This document shows, piece after piece, positions 1 to 11,900 of a stretch of 64,000 bases of DNA (its first letter is position 1; each line of letters begins with the position of its first letter). A program made the translations under genes and the position numbers. This stretch comes from Ectocarpus siliculosus (taxonomy: Eukaryota; Sar; Phaeophyceae; Ectocarpales; Ectocarpaceae). The stretch covers positions 2,310,422 through 2,374,421 of the forward strand of contig FN649744.1 in assembly GCA_000310025.1 (NCBI GenBank), written 5' to 3'. The notes under the pieces are model-generated. The model saw only the letters and a program-made list of their open reading frames with translations. It was not told the DNA's origin and did no database searches.

Positions 1-256
1 ATGCCGTCGATCCACAAGCACTGAGCACCAATCAACCCGTTCTCCTCTGGCGAACGAGCCTCTGTCAAGGAACAAGTGTACTCGTTCTGATATTTGCAAA
101 TGTACTCTTTCTTCATCGCACCTCAAAATACCTGCCCTGGTCACAGCTTTTTGGGAGCATATTAGTATCTGTCATGAGTGATTTCGACGACGAAGTACTC
201 GTGTTCGTTCATGCGATTCGATAATGCTCCACTATCCGTCGTCATGATGACGTCAC

Positions 257-3200
257 CTTGTCGTTGCTCTTGACCCACAGGTCTGCCAGGTTTCTGTCCA
301 GAACGGTCGGGATGAAATCGTAGCCGATGCCCTCGACCTTGTTCGTGTCGATCGTGGAGAAAGGGAGAGAGAGGAAGAGAGAGGGAGAGAGACGAAGAGA
401 GAAGACCGAAAAACAAAAGAAACAAGGACGATCCAAAGGAACAGCGGTGAGTCAACAAAAAAAAATAACAGCGGCAAAAGGGAGAGTACCCAAGTTCGGC
501 GTTCTGCAGCCCATCTTGACGTCGAACAACGAAAACTGAGGGAGGCTGTGCATTAGCTACCGTAGGTTGCAAGGATATCGCACACCCTGAACCGATTTTC
601 GAAGCTCGATTTCTCGGCAGGAAAACCAGTAGTGACGGTGCCGAAAATGGCGGCGTTGGAACCGTCTGGTCAAGAGATAGCTCTCCTAAACATTCCTTTG
701 ATTTCGGCATCCTCGTCGTCGTGGAGTAATCGAGCTTTGAAAATCGGTCCCGGGGGTGTGATATGTCACGCAACCTACGATATTTATCGTGCACCGTACA
801 TCATCGTCGATCTCGTCGGAAACTCATGGACGCAACAAGAAACATGCAGGTGTTCCCCCCCAAAAAAACTCGAGTCACAAGACCTCCGTACAGCCCGAGA
901 TCCCCTGCGCCGCCCAACCCTCGCACATGCGCGGTGCACACCTCGAACGAACGTCCACGTCCAGACGCTCTACACCTCGAAGCAGCATGTACACTCCCTC
1001 AGGCATGCAACGCCCTCGACAAACCGTCTAGCTAGGCAGTACCGCACCAGCACAAACCTTGTAGGAAGATAATCGCCCCTCGTCGTTGAGGTGCTCCGGC
1101 AGAGCCAGGATCGACCCCACCGGGTCCACTCCCACCAACACCACGTCGGGACACCTCTCCTGCCGGGTACATCGACAACGCGCGCACGAGGTTCAGAACC
1201 AGCGTAACGGAGAAGGTGGGGTGGTATACAACGTACACAGAGATAGCTGGACTTCGCGGCCGGACCATCGACCACACATGCCTCCGGGCACGGAGGTGTC
1301 AGCCATTCTCGTGTGCGGAGACACCATAAGACTATCAAAGGGGCATTCCACTATGATTCCACGGAAATTGATGTCGTAGGGGGCGCAAAAAATGCGAGGA
1401 CGTAAGTATGGGGTCGAGCAGAGGCCGAACAGCGGGGGGGAGGGGGTAGATCGAAACGCGTTCTTTGTTGCAACGCTCGTATAGGTACGATCCACGCCTC
1501 CCCTTCACCGCTTTCCCCTCGCCCTTTGGATAGTGATACGTACAAAGCCGCACCGGGTTGCGGAGACCGACACCCAAGACCGACAACCCACCCCGATCAC
1601 AACCGCCGATCCTACCGACAAACAAGGGTCCGCGTTGGCGGGTTGGGGGCAAACCCAGTCAAGCTCGAGAGATGGGATCTAAGACCGAGAGAAGTCATCG
1701 GCCAACAATGCTAACTTCCCCCCCCGTCTCTCTTTCCTTCCACCTCGTCTTGTCACCTCTTCCACGCATTCCGCCCCGGCCCCTCCTCCCGCCGAAGTGC
1801 CAACAACTCCCGAAACAGTACGCCCCAACAAGCGCACGCTCCAGCATGAACCAGCCTTACGCCACCTTCGAAACTGGTCAAGCCGACGTGTACTCACAAA
1901 CCCACCCTGTCAAACTCCCGACTTCCAACGACCTTACACCCAAAGCCAGGTCAGACACCTCAACCGCTCTGTCGATCCCCGACAAGACTTTACCACACCT
2001 CATCAGCCAAATCGCCGTCTTGGCCTGCTACACTCCCAACAGGGGACCCTCTACGCAGCCTACAGCAGTACCACATACAATACCTTCAGTTTCCGACCCA
2101 CGCCCGTCAGCGTGCCCCCCGTCCCTGCCGCGACGACCAGCATGTCGACTTGGCCGTCGCACTGCTCCAGAATCTCCTCCGCCGTGTTCTCGTAGTGGGC
2201 CATCGGGTTAGAGATGTTTGCGTACCTGTGCGAAGAGCGGGGGAGGGGCAGGGGTCGAGTTTAGGGCGAGAGGAGCGGCTGGATAACGCTTGTCTAGAAC
2301 GCTGTGGGGGGTCCCCAAAGAAGGCGCTCTGAATAAGGCGGTCACCAAATATAAGGCGGCGGGCATGCACGGAATAATCACATTGTTCTAAATTACTGAA
2401 GTAAGGCTAAGGCGGCTACCCCATATTAAGGCGATCATTGCCAGCCGCCCCACCAACGTCTAATTCGGCGACCCCAACTGTTCCCCTCTGCCCCATAGTT
2501 CACAACGCTCACATGCCTTCGGGGGGGGGGGGGAGGGGGTTGCCGAGAATTCTTGTTGAGAAGAGCGTTTGTTCAAGTCCTGAAAGGAACCACAGCTTGG
2601 CCACATGTACACATGCGCCACAAGCGACGACAACGATATCGATACGATCTCGAAGAGGGGAGGTCAATACCCAAGGCTCAAGGATCTGCAAGGTGAAGAG
2701 CGCGGTCAACAAAAAGGTACAGTAGGCACACTGCGCCAACAACAGGTACTCCGCAGCGAAGAAAACTCCAGGGGTTGCATAGGGCAAGACACAGAGGCAC
2801 AGCAATCGTAGCTCCAAGCCCCTCTCTCTTACGGAAAAGACACACGTGCACAGCGCAGCTTAGCACCGACACCGGTAAAAAAAGTTCCACTCACTGATCG
2901 NNNNNNNNNNNNNNNNNNNNNNNNNNNNNNNNNNNNNNNNNNNNNNNNNNNNNNNNNNNNNNNNNNNNNNNNNNNNNNNNNNNNNNNNNNNNNNNNNNNN
3001 NNNNNNNNNNNNNNNNNNNNNNNNNNNNNNNNNNNNNNNNNNNNNNNNNNNNNNNNNNNNNNNNNNNNNNNNNNNNNNNNNNNNNNNNNNNNNNNNNNNN
3101 NNNNNNNNNNNNNNNNNNNNNNNNNNNNNNNNNNNNNNNNNNNNNNNNNNNNNNNNNNNNNNNNNNNNNNNNNNNNNNNNNNNNNNNNNNNNNNNNNNNN

Positions 3201-6200
3201 NNNNNNNNNNNNNNNNNNNNNNNNNNNNNNNNNNNNNNNNNNNNNNNNNNNNNNNNNNNNNNNNNNNNNNNNNNNNNNNNNNNNNNNNNNNNNNNNNNNN
3301 NNNNNNNNNNNTGAGTCACAGGAGACAGCTCGTAAGTTTATCCAAACACCCAGGGGGGGACGGGTACTCGTCCGGAAGAGGGGAAGAGTACCCGCACCCT
3401 TATGCGCGCTAACAATACAGATGAGACTCGCATCCGCTCGACACCACAGAGAAACTTGACGCACCCCTACCCCCCCCCCGAGCACTCCGTCCCAACAACC
3501 TCCGTCGCTGCAACATACTCTGTCAAGCCTCGGGGCTAAGTGCGTCTGTCTCGGCGTGTCTCTCTGTATTGCCAGCATGGACCGCGCTAACCGGCTGATC
3601 AACGATTGGACCGAATTTTTTTCTAGAGGCCATGATCTGGGGACCCCATAAGGGGGGCGCCATGGGGGAGGCTGAGCTTCTCTCCGGGTTCGGTAGCAAG
3701 CGGAAGAACCCCGCACGTATTCTATCTACCGCGGCTGTTACTTTGTACTATTATAGAGTTCGTTTCTGTCCTCTTGGCTTGTTGTTGCATATTTCCCTCT
3801 TGTGTGCACTACTACCCTCGCCAACACCTCTACCATTCCTTTTGCGTAGCTCTCTGTGCCTGCTGTTCCTCCAGCGTTTGTCGCGCAGAAGGTCCTCCGG
3901 CTCAAAACTCTTGCTCTGTGCGTGTACCTCATCAATTAGCATCGACCGCGGAAAGCGGCTGGCCGATGAAAATACGCCAATCGTTTGTAGCGGAAAAAAA
4001 CGCCAGCACGGTCCTCAGTCAAAAGGGTTCTACCGTCAGGGGAGTTGGACGACCATGTCCAACTTGGACAATAATGTCCATCCAATTCCTGTGTGTGCAC
4101 ACGCATGTGTGTGGTGTGTGTGACCTCAAATCGGCACTATTGAGGGGTACGCAAGTGCCCACACAGACTATTTGACAGCAGTGCTAGACCGGCACTAATG
4201 AGGGCTCTGGCTGTGCCCAGAGATTTCACCGGCACTCTAGGAGAGCCCCCTACTGTTTGCACTCCGTTCTCATGAACGGGCGCTATTCTAGAGAGCCCAT
4301 ACTGCTGATGCACTCCGTTCCCATGAACGGGCACTACTCAACCAGCACAATAGAGAGCCGCCCACCCTGAACTACAGTACCATGAACGACCGGCTGACCT
4401 TCTCCTTGCTCATCTTCTCGGGCAGGGTGATGATGCATCGGTACCCCTTGATGGCGCATGCCAGCGCCAGGCCAATGCCCGTGTTCCCGGAAGTAGGCTC
4501 GATCAGAGTGTCCCCCGGCTGCTCGAACAAACAACAAGAACAAGAACAAGAACAAGAACAGGAACGGGAAACGGAATCTGTAGACCTTGCACTGGGATGC
4601 GTCTCTGCAACGAGCCCGAAGTAAAAGGGTTAAGGTTTTCCTCGCACACGACATTCCACACAAGGGGAATACCGGCTGCCCCCCTCGCCCCTCCCCAACA
4701 TATTTCCAAAACTGTATATCTGTAGGCATTACTGTACCTTGATCCGTCCCGATGCCTCCGCGTCTTCCACCATCCGAACCGCGATCCGGTCCTGGTGGAA
4801 ACGACAGCAGCATCGACAGTGGCAACAGCGTCAGCCGCACAGCAAAACACGAATCCTCGAGAGTAATACTTGTAGTTCATTAATCAAATTATCGGCAACG
4901 GTGACAGCCGAGGAAGGAAATGCCCATCGCCTTCGAATACCTAAATTTTTATTGTGCAGATTTGCCATGACGATCGACTAAACTTTCCGCTTTCTGTCAT
5001 GGCCTCAGTTTCGCCAATTTCACTTGAGATGGGAACGGAACTTCAACAGTTGTTGCCAACAACATTTTGGTCCAACCATAGTCTTCTGCCCTAAAACCGG
5101 GGGGGGGGGGACGTTCGCGGAGCAAGGTTTTCAGGGTTCTATACTACAACAGGCCGGAAAAGTCCCTCCACTCTTGGCCATATTGGCCGAAGACAAAGCC
5201 ATGACAGCTGTGGCGAGGAAGTTGGTCGGAGCGGCGAGGTCTTGAAGGCGCCGCAGATTGGGTGAACCAAAAAATCGAGGGGAATCCGAAAGCTGCACAC
5301 CGTGGGGGGGATGCCTACCATGGTCTCGACGCTACGGGCTCTGGTGGTCGCAAACCCTTCGAAACTTGACAAAAAGAGTGTTTCAAAATGCTTGTGCAAA
5401 CGTGGGTCACGTGGAGATGATGAGTAGCTAAAACCAGATTTTCGCGCCGAGAGCAGACGATACGCAGTTGTACCTCTCACTCCATAGTTTATGCATCGAG
5501 GTTACTCTGGGTGATGACGTTTAACTTCCTTGTGGACTTTCTGATCAAAGTGTGCTTGCGCGATGCTCTATCAAAATACACCAAATCTCACAGCCCCACC
5601 TACGCCCATCACGAGCAAACAAAATAACAATGTTTTATCAAGAGACAACACCAGGTCTCACACGACCCCCACCTACACACAACAAGAGCACACAAAAGCA
5701 CACCGTTACACTGGTATCAAGAGAAAACACCACATCTCACACAACCCCCACCTACGCACGCAATGAAAAAAAAACCGTCCCCGAAGCCCCAACCCACGCA
5801 CACACACACACACACAAAAAAAAAACGAAATCCCCCCGCAGCATCAAACGCACCTTGATGCTTCCGCCGGCGTTGAAGAACTCGCACTTCGCCAGGAGCT
5901 CGCACTCCAGCCCTTCCTCCTGCGCGATGTGCTTGATGCGGATCATCGGCGTGTCCCCGACCTTCTCCAGCGCGTTCTCCAGGATCTTTCCCCGCTTCGG
6001 CCTTCCCGCCTGGATAGCATGGGGTTGTTTTACGCGCGCGCGCGCGGGGAGGGCGGCGCCGGTTCCCGGTTCAGCTTCGCGACCCCGCCCCACCCACCCA
6101 CCCAGCGAGGACCGCCTTGCCAGAAAATAAAATTTTATGGGGAAATGAGACAGGGAGGGAGCACGCAGACCCTAACCCTATAACCCAAACAAAACCCTGT

Positions 6201-8572
6201 GAAGTTTACTGCCCAGCGCATACCCTCTGTCAGCGTGCTGTGTACCCCCAAACTCCAGCTTTGAGACACCGTCCCAATCACCAAAAGCGCACGCCCCCTG
6301 CTCTCTATGGACCCCCGGAACAAAAGGGGTGTGTGGTCGTCTCACTCAACCATATACAATGGTTGAAATCTTGACGTAGATGGTTGGACACCGCCACCGA
6401 AGGAGATGAGGCGAGCACACTCTCCTACGCGTCAGGGTCTCATCAGTCTCTTGTCTAGAGAAGCTGCTTAGCTCCCTTGGTCACGCCTTTAGTCCGTCGC
6501 GCCATCTTGCTTTTTACTCCTGCTCTGTGTTTTGTTCGGCAAAATACAGCACCTTGTTCGTAACGCTTACGGCACTCATTACTAGCACAGCTAAGCCAGA
6601 CCCCTCTCTTTCCTTCTGTAATTGGTGCGCTTCCTTCCACGCGGGTTGTTCACTCTGTTCATTTGGTCTGCTACGAATATGCCAGATCGCTTTATTTCCT
6701 TCTGTTCTGGAATTGTGCTTCTTCCTTCCATGCGCGTTGTCCGCTGCTGTTCGTTATTTATTTATTATTTATTTATTATTTAGTTTTTTTGTTCTTCACT
6801 TCAAATCAGCGCTCACAGCACTAGTGACGTTTATTCCAACCCGTGGTCACACAGAAGAGCCTCTCTCTACCCTCCCCTCCTGCGGTACTTCGCCTTCAAT
6901 TTTTTATGCGAGAAGAGTTCAGCACTCTCTTCCCTCTGTGTACACACGAACTAGCGCTATCCACTTGGCCAGGAGCGGAAGCGAGAGAAAAACTCACTTT
7001 GCAAGAAAAGCTCGCCTACGCCGGGATTCGAACCGCTGACCTGACCTCTAGAAGGTTACGAGGTTACCAACTAGACCACCGGGGCGTTTCTCAGGTCGTA
7101 TGCATCTCGTGCAGCTTCTTCGTCACGCTTATTGATCTACATATATCTCACAATGCCTTTCGATCAATTGTTCTTCCGTTCTACAGTGGTATGCATTTAA
7201 GTGTTGTACCTTCTTCGTCATTGGCTATTTATGCCGTGATCGCTTGTAAATGTCTTCCCGCCCGCTATTCCACGGGAATCAGGAGTCGCCGCAAAACGCA
7301 AAACCAATGAAAATCCGACAGCAAACCAGGCAAGACGTAGGCAACGAGGAACCAAGAACACGGGAAAACCGCCCAAGTTGCCACCGGGAAACCGCAAACG
7401 GAGTTGCGGAAGCTGCGAAAGGCGCGCTGGGAAAACTTGGGCATGTTGGAACTACAATTATTTATCCGAGCGGTTGGGCCTCTCTAAAAGGATTTGTGGA
7501 TAGTCTAAACTCCCACTGATTCCCATCGACAACGATGCCAAGGATTGCGACAACTTCGCTACTTTTCACGGACGGGAGAGCGTGAACTGGGGACTGATTG
7601 TTGAAATGTTGGTTCAAGGTTGAAGTCTTTCCCTCAGGACACGGAAATGAGAGGACATTCGGCACACTAATCGCTACGCTGTTTTTTTTTTTTTTTTCTG
7701 TCTTCACTTCAAATCACGCTCACAGCACTATTTAGTGCCGTTTACTCCAACCCGTGGTCACACAGAAGAGCACCTCTCTACCCTCCCCTCCTGGGGTACT
7801 TTGCCTTCGATTTTTAATGCGAAAAGAGTTCAGCAATCTCTTCCCTCTGTGTACACACGAACTAGCGTTATCCACTAGGCCAGGAGCGGAAGCGAGAGAA
7901 AAACTCACTTTGCAACAAAAGCTTGCTTACACCGGGATTCGAACCCCTGCCCTGACCTCTACTTGTAGAAGGTTTCGAGGATACCAACTAGACCACCGGG
8001 GCGACCGGTGTGTGTGTGTAAGTGAATCGGCAACATAGTTTTCGCGCAAAATACCCGCTCTCTTCGGCACGCGTTCTCGTTTTCTGTAGCATCTGTGCCG
8101 TTGTGATCGAGAATCTTGGGGGGCAAAAGGTAAACATGCACGCCAAAAATGGAAAACGCGCTTGAAAGTTGAAGACCAAAAAAAGCCAGTGCCCTTGTCT
8201 ACAAGTACCGCTTTTCGAATTCGGCTCCCAAACTCATCAATCTTGCGCAATGTAGGCCGGCGGCCAGCGGCTCTATTTTTGGTCGCATACCATCATTTAT
8301 CGGAAAGAGAGCGAAATGTTCGCCAGGCGACAGGACGCGGTAGGGGTCCCTTTTATCTACTCTTTTTAGACAAAACGAACCCGTGCATTCTGTTTCTCTC
8401 CCTCCCTCGGTCTTACCATGATGTGAGGGCACTTTTCCGACGCCTTGCTCGTGCTGTAGGTGCAGCGTGGCGCTATGATCGCGGAAGGGTGGCCGTTGCT
8501 GGTCCCGTTCCCGTCATCAGGAGGCGCGGAAGAAGAAGCGACCGTGTGCCTCGCCTTCTTTGCACTGCTCAT
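257..8572 (-). CDS. CBS: Cystathionine beta-synthase, heme-motif type (3' end off the left edge)
   Basis: PLP enzyme that condenses serine with homocysteine to cystathionine, the first step of transsulfuration. Exons read on the minus strand: 8572-8417, 6009-5854, 4791-4738, 4518-4399, an exon mostly in the assembly gap and ending at 2895, 2225-2084, 1159-1058 and 337-257. All junctions are GT-AG and the codon phases agree. Exon 1 starts at ATG 8572 and carries Cys37 and His50 in [15 protein letters not shown], the spacing of the heme ligands Cys52/His65 of human CBS. Exon 2 has [12 protein letters not shown], ending in the PLP-binding lysine (residue 104). Exon 4 has the substrate loop TSGNTG and the 2225-2084 exon the phosphate loop GTGGT. 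The last visible exon reads [16 protein letters not shown]. The end of the catalytic core and any C-terminal CBS-domain pair must lie beyond base 1. Identity is very secure; only the gap exon is unseen. Confidence 0.95.
558..782. mobile_element. MITE copy 1, about 50-base terminal inverted repeats, TA-flanked
   Basis: A 225-base palindromic element within the CBS intron between the exons ending at 1058 and starting at 337. The left end (CCGTAGGTTGC...CCGATTTTCGAAGCTCGATT) and the reverse complement of the right end match over about 50 bases with a few differences. Both ends abut TA, as expected of Tc1/mariner-like MITEs. The same termini recur at 10487-10707. No coding capacity is seen. Confidence 0.75.
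2901..3311. other. Assembly gap (411 N) hiding a CBS exon
   Basis: All bases are N. Immediately left of the gap the minus strand reads GATCA followed by GTGAGT. This is the last Asp codon and two bases of a Gln codon ahead of a good splice donor, and it joins in phase to the next exon at 2225. The missing exon should encode about 45 residues, the CBS segment between the MSKEK helix and the [11 protein letters not shown] stretch. Confidence 0.9.
4130..4345. repeat. Degenerate short repeats with a palindromic core in a CBS intron
   Basis: Related blocks such as GGCACTA, GAGAGCCC and CACTCCGTTC recur. The clearest pair is the near-palindrome CCGTTCTCATGAACGGGC near 4265-4282 and CCGTTCCCATGAACGGGC near 4317-4334, about 52 bases apart. 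No protein or RNA family is recognised. Confidence 0.5.
6784..7086 (-). mobile_element. tRNA-derived SINE, copy 1
   Basis: Minus-strand element of about 300 bases in the first CBS intron. Its 5' 68 bases (7086 down to about 7019) are tRNA-like: the pol III box A TGGTCTAGTTGG and box B GGTTCGAATCC are both present, and the start CGCCCCGG does not pair with a 3' acceptor half, so it is not a tRNA gene. A tRNA-unrelated body follows and ends in a short A-run. The body contains TGGCCAAGTGGATAGCGC, which resembles a second A-box region. Confidence 0.85.
7682..8003 (-). mobile_element. tRNA-derived SINE, copy 2
   Basis: Second copy of the element at 6784-7086, same orientation and same CBS intron, with high similarity over the full length. 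Boxes A and B are intact and the 3' end carries a 16-base A-tail (T-run 7682-7697 on the plus strand). The D- to T-arm interval is a few bases longer than in copy 1. The longer, pure tail suggests a younger insertion. No clear target-site duplication could be assigned by eye. Confidence 0.85.
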
Positions 8573-8944
8573 CGCGGCGGCTGCTGTGGTAGTAGCACCT
8601 GCCTCTGTTACTGCTGCTGTTAGGAGAAGAGGAAGGGGATGTTTTCTCCTGGGCAACACGCTTGCGTCTGTCCTGCCTCGCTTGCAATAAACTGCTGTGT
8701 GATCTGGATGATGCACGACCAGCAGCTGGCTTGCTTTGTTCCGGCTCACACCCCGAGTCCCCCCCGTCAAACTATGTGCGTCCGCAGTCCCCCTCCTCCG
8801 TCTTGCGTCGCCAAACAAAATCACACGCGCCGTTTGCATGTAATTCATCCATGCTGTCACCCGCCGTTGAGTCCACAATACAGCTCCCAGCAATTGAGAG
8901 CGTCAAGGTTATCTTGTCTGCGAGACCAGACACTAATCCTGCCC
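8573..8944. promoter_or_regulatory. Divergent spacer between CBS and the plus-strand repeat-protein gene
   Basis: Only 372 bases separate the CBS ATG (8572, minus) from the ATG at 8945 (plus), so the 5' UTRs and promoters of both genes must share this stretch or overlap neighbouring sequence. It is CT-rich in the right half. I see no unambiguous TATA box. The call rests on gene layout alone. Confidence 0.4.
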
Positions 8945-11900
8945 ATGGTGCGTGCGGGTAAGTTGGCGGCTGGCGAAAGCGAGGCGGTCCTGGCGCTCGG
9001 GAGCCGCACTACAACCTTGCACCCTGAGCTCAAGAGGCATCGCGCGTGGTGGAGAGAGATATTGAGCAAGAATGTGCTCCGGGCGCTGGCCGACCGCGTC
9101 TCCTCCCCCCCTGCTGCTGAGAAGGTATGCACGGGTGCGCGACGTCGGGGAACAACGAGAGAAATACAATACATGTATTGCATTTGAAAAAACAAACTCA
9201 AAAACTACGTAATTGCGGCCCAATTACAGCAGGAATTCGGCGATCGCCCTGGGTGCCGCTAGCTGCTGTTGTGTCGAGCTTCTGCAGGAAGGTGGCACCT
9301 TAAGCCGTCCTGTTAATAGGATTGCCGCACGGTGTACAGAGTAGTACAACGGCTTGGGTCCTGTTCATTCATGTGGCGAACGCTCGACGTTCGAGCCTGT
9401 TGCTCGATTCGGGCGGCGTACCTCATGCTGTATGGATGCGGCGAAAAAAGAAGGGACAAACCAAACCGGAGTAACTGGAGTAGCGTCATGTTTGGTACTG
9501 CTGCGTGCTGCGAGTGCCAGTGTGTATTATTGCCTTCACAGCAGTAGCGACCTACGGAATTGGTTTTTCTAAGTATTTTTGTGCGCACTCCCAACGCTAG
9601 GGGTAGATTCCGGGGGAGACTCGAGACGACGGGTGTGACCGCAAGCCTAGCCCTACAGTACATGAGGCGGACGAGTCTCTGCAGCTCAACTGCCGTGCGA
9701 TGTATTTCATAATGTACCGTTTTTGCGTTGATTCGACGTTGTTTGTCGCCATCCCGTACTACGGCGGTACATTGGTGTCTCTTGACCGATGCCTAGAAGA
9801 AAACAAAACAACTCGTGTTCATGTCTGTATGGCGGTGCTAGCATGTGTTCGTCTCACCTTGAATATGCGCGACGCCGATTTGCCGGCAACGCCATGGCCA
9901 TGCCCATCACCACCACCGCAACACCCCCCACCCACTCACTCCAAAGAGTAGAGTTCCACACATCCCCTTCGACCGCTGTGGTATTATCTCAAACGGGCAG
10001 TATTTCTGTGATTGCATGTATATTTTTCTCCTCAAAATATTCAACATCAGCGGCAACATCGACCCTCTCATCGTCAACATCATTGCTCTCTGTTCACAGG
10101 GCCACGCCCCATCTTCACTCCTTGTCGAAGGAGAACGCCACCCGCACGTGGATCTCCTGGAGGACCTTGGTGCCTTCTTTTCGGCCGGCGGCACCATCGA
10201 TGGAGGCGGGGCAAGCGGAGTGGTTGGTGCCCTCGCGACGGTCGTGGGGGACGCGGCGGGCTCGGACCTGGAAAGCAAGGAGCTCGCAGCCATCATGTGA
10301 GCCGTTTTTGACGGGCAGTCACGGAGATATTTCCCGTTCGAGATAAAGCCACAGCAGTCGAAGGGGATATGTCTTACCAGTGAGTCTTTCTGTTCCTTCC
10401 CCACTCAAGCAGCGTCCTCGAAAGCAACCCGGTTCGCATGCGGGAGAGCTAGACTCGAGAGAGAGTGCTCGACGGGATCGTGCACGTACCGCATATGACA
10501 CAAGATAACACACCCCCTGGACCAATTTTCAAAGCTCGCTTACGCCACGACGAAGAGGATGTATAAATGATACAATACATTTTCGGAAAGCTCTCGACGA
10601 GACAGCTTCAACGCCACCGTTTTCCGCGCCGCGACTCTTTCTGCTGTTGAGAAATCGATATTTGAAAATCGGTCCAGGGAGTGTGTTATCTCATGTCATT
10701 TACGGTATGTACCAGGGACTAATTGTTGGGAGGGTGGTGGCTGATCTTGCCGCCTGCCACTTCTGCCGCCGCCCTGCTGCATTTCGCTCTTGCTTTCATT
10801 CAGCATACAACCAGCTCTAGGCTGGCGTGGCAAGCAGCCCTACACTGACCGTGGCGTTTGGTGTCGGTTTTTGAAGAACGGCGGTACGCTATTGCGGTCT
10901 ACTCCCCCCATCTCCCATTTAACAAGGGTGCATCTGTTTCTTCGAGGGGGAAAGCGTGCTCCTGAAACCCTCCACCACGACTTTTCCCTTTCAATACCAC
11001 TTTTCCCTCTCATCACTTCCAACACCACTGCACAATGACTCCCCCCCCCCTCCCCTCTGTCTCTGTCGCCCCCCGTCTCTCAGCCTCCCGCCCCCGTACG
11101 CCTCGCGCTGGTGACCACGCTTTGATTGACGCCGCACCCCCGCCCGTGTACCTCGCGTGCGCGCACGCAATATGGCAGTTGTGGCTCCGGCAAACACCTA
11201 GGAACGGTGCGGCTGGTCAGGAAGGCGGTTCGGGGAACAAAGCCACTGATTGAGGAGCTTCGAGACGAAAGGGTAAGTCTTCCTTCCGTCTGAAGAGCAC
11301 GTCTTGTGGGGTGGTGCATGGTAGTTAGGGCAATGCCTGCCAGAACTCGGGACGGGAAAGGCGCTGGGCACCAGCCGGGTTTTTCCTCGGTGGCTGGCGG
11401 TCGTCTTTTGTTTTGCTGGCTGATGGCTCGTGGGCCGGGGGGTAGGGGCATATGTATGCATCCCTTTTCTTTTTGGACGCGACGTTCTTCGCGGTAAGGA
11501 AAGCATTGGGCACCCCCTCTCCCACCCCCTCACTGAACGCCACATGTTTCTAGCGAATATGTGATTGCAGCTTTGTGTTCCAGTGCCATTGCGGTGGCCG
11601 TGAGTGCGCTGGCGTTCGCCCATATCCCACGAGGTTGCCAGGCTATCGTGCGTCCATCTCCTGCCCAACATCACGCTCGCACACTCATCTACAGCCCATG
11701 ACATAACCAAGCCGAAAGAAGCGTATTGAGTTGATGCTGGAAACGACCGCAGTTGCTGTAGTTTGTTTAGCCCACTGCCAGCCAGTAGCTCATGCTGTCG
11801 ACGCACTTGCGGTGGCAACAACGACGTGCATATGCGATGCGTTTGCATTGTATGTTTTCCTTCTCAATCCTTGCTCGCGATCGCGTGCAGCTTTCCAAGC

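Noticed and set aside
2829-3716. 295-codon minus-strand frame
   Set aside because: Most of it is N from the assembly gap; the sequence outside the gap does not resemble CBS or any other protein, apart from the two-residue exon edge at 2895-2900.
6164-6186. Telomere-like ACCCTAACCCTATAACCC
   Set aside because: Only two units and one degenerate unit, inside a CBS intron; far too short for an interstitial telomere array.
7019-7086. tRNA gene call on the minus strand
   Set aside because: Boxes A and B are good but the acceptor halves do not pair, and the same head recurs at 8003 with the same body. It is a SINE head.
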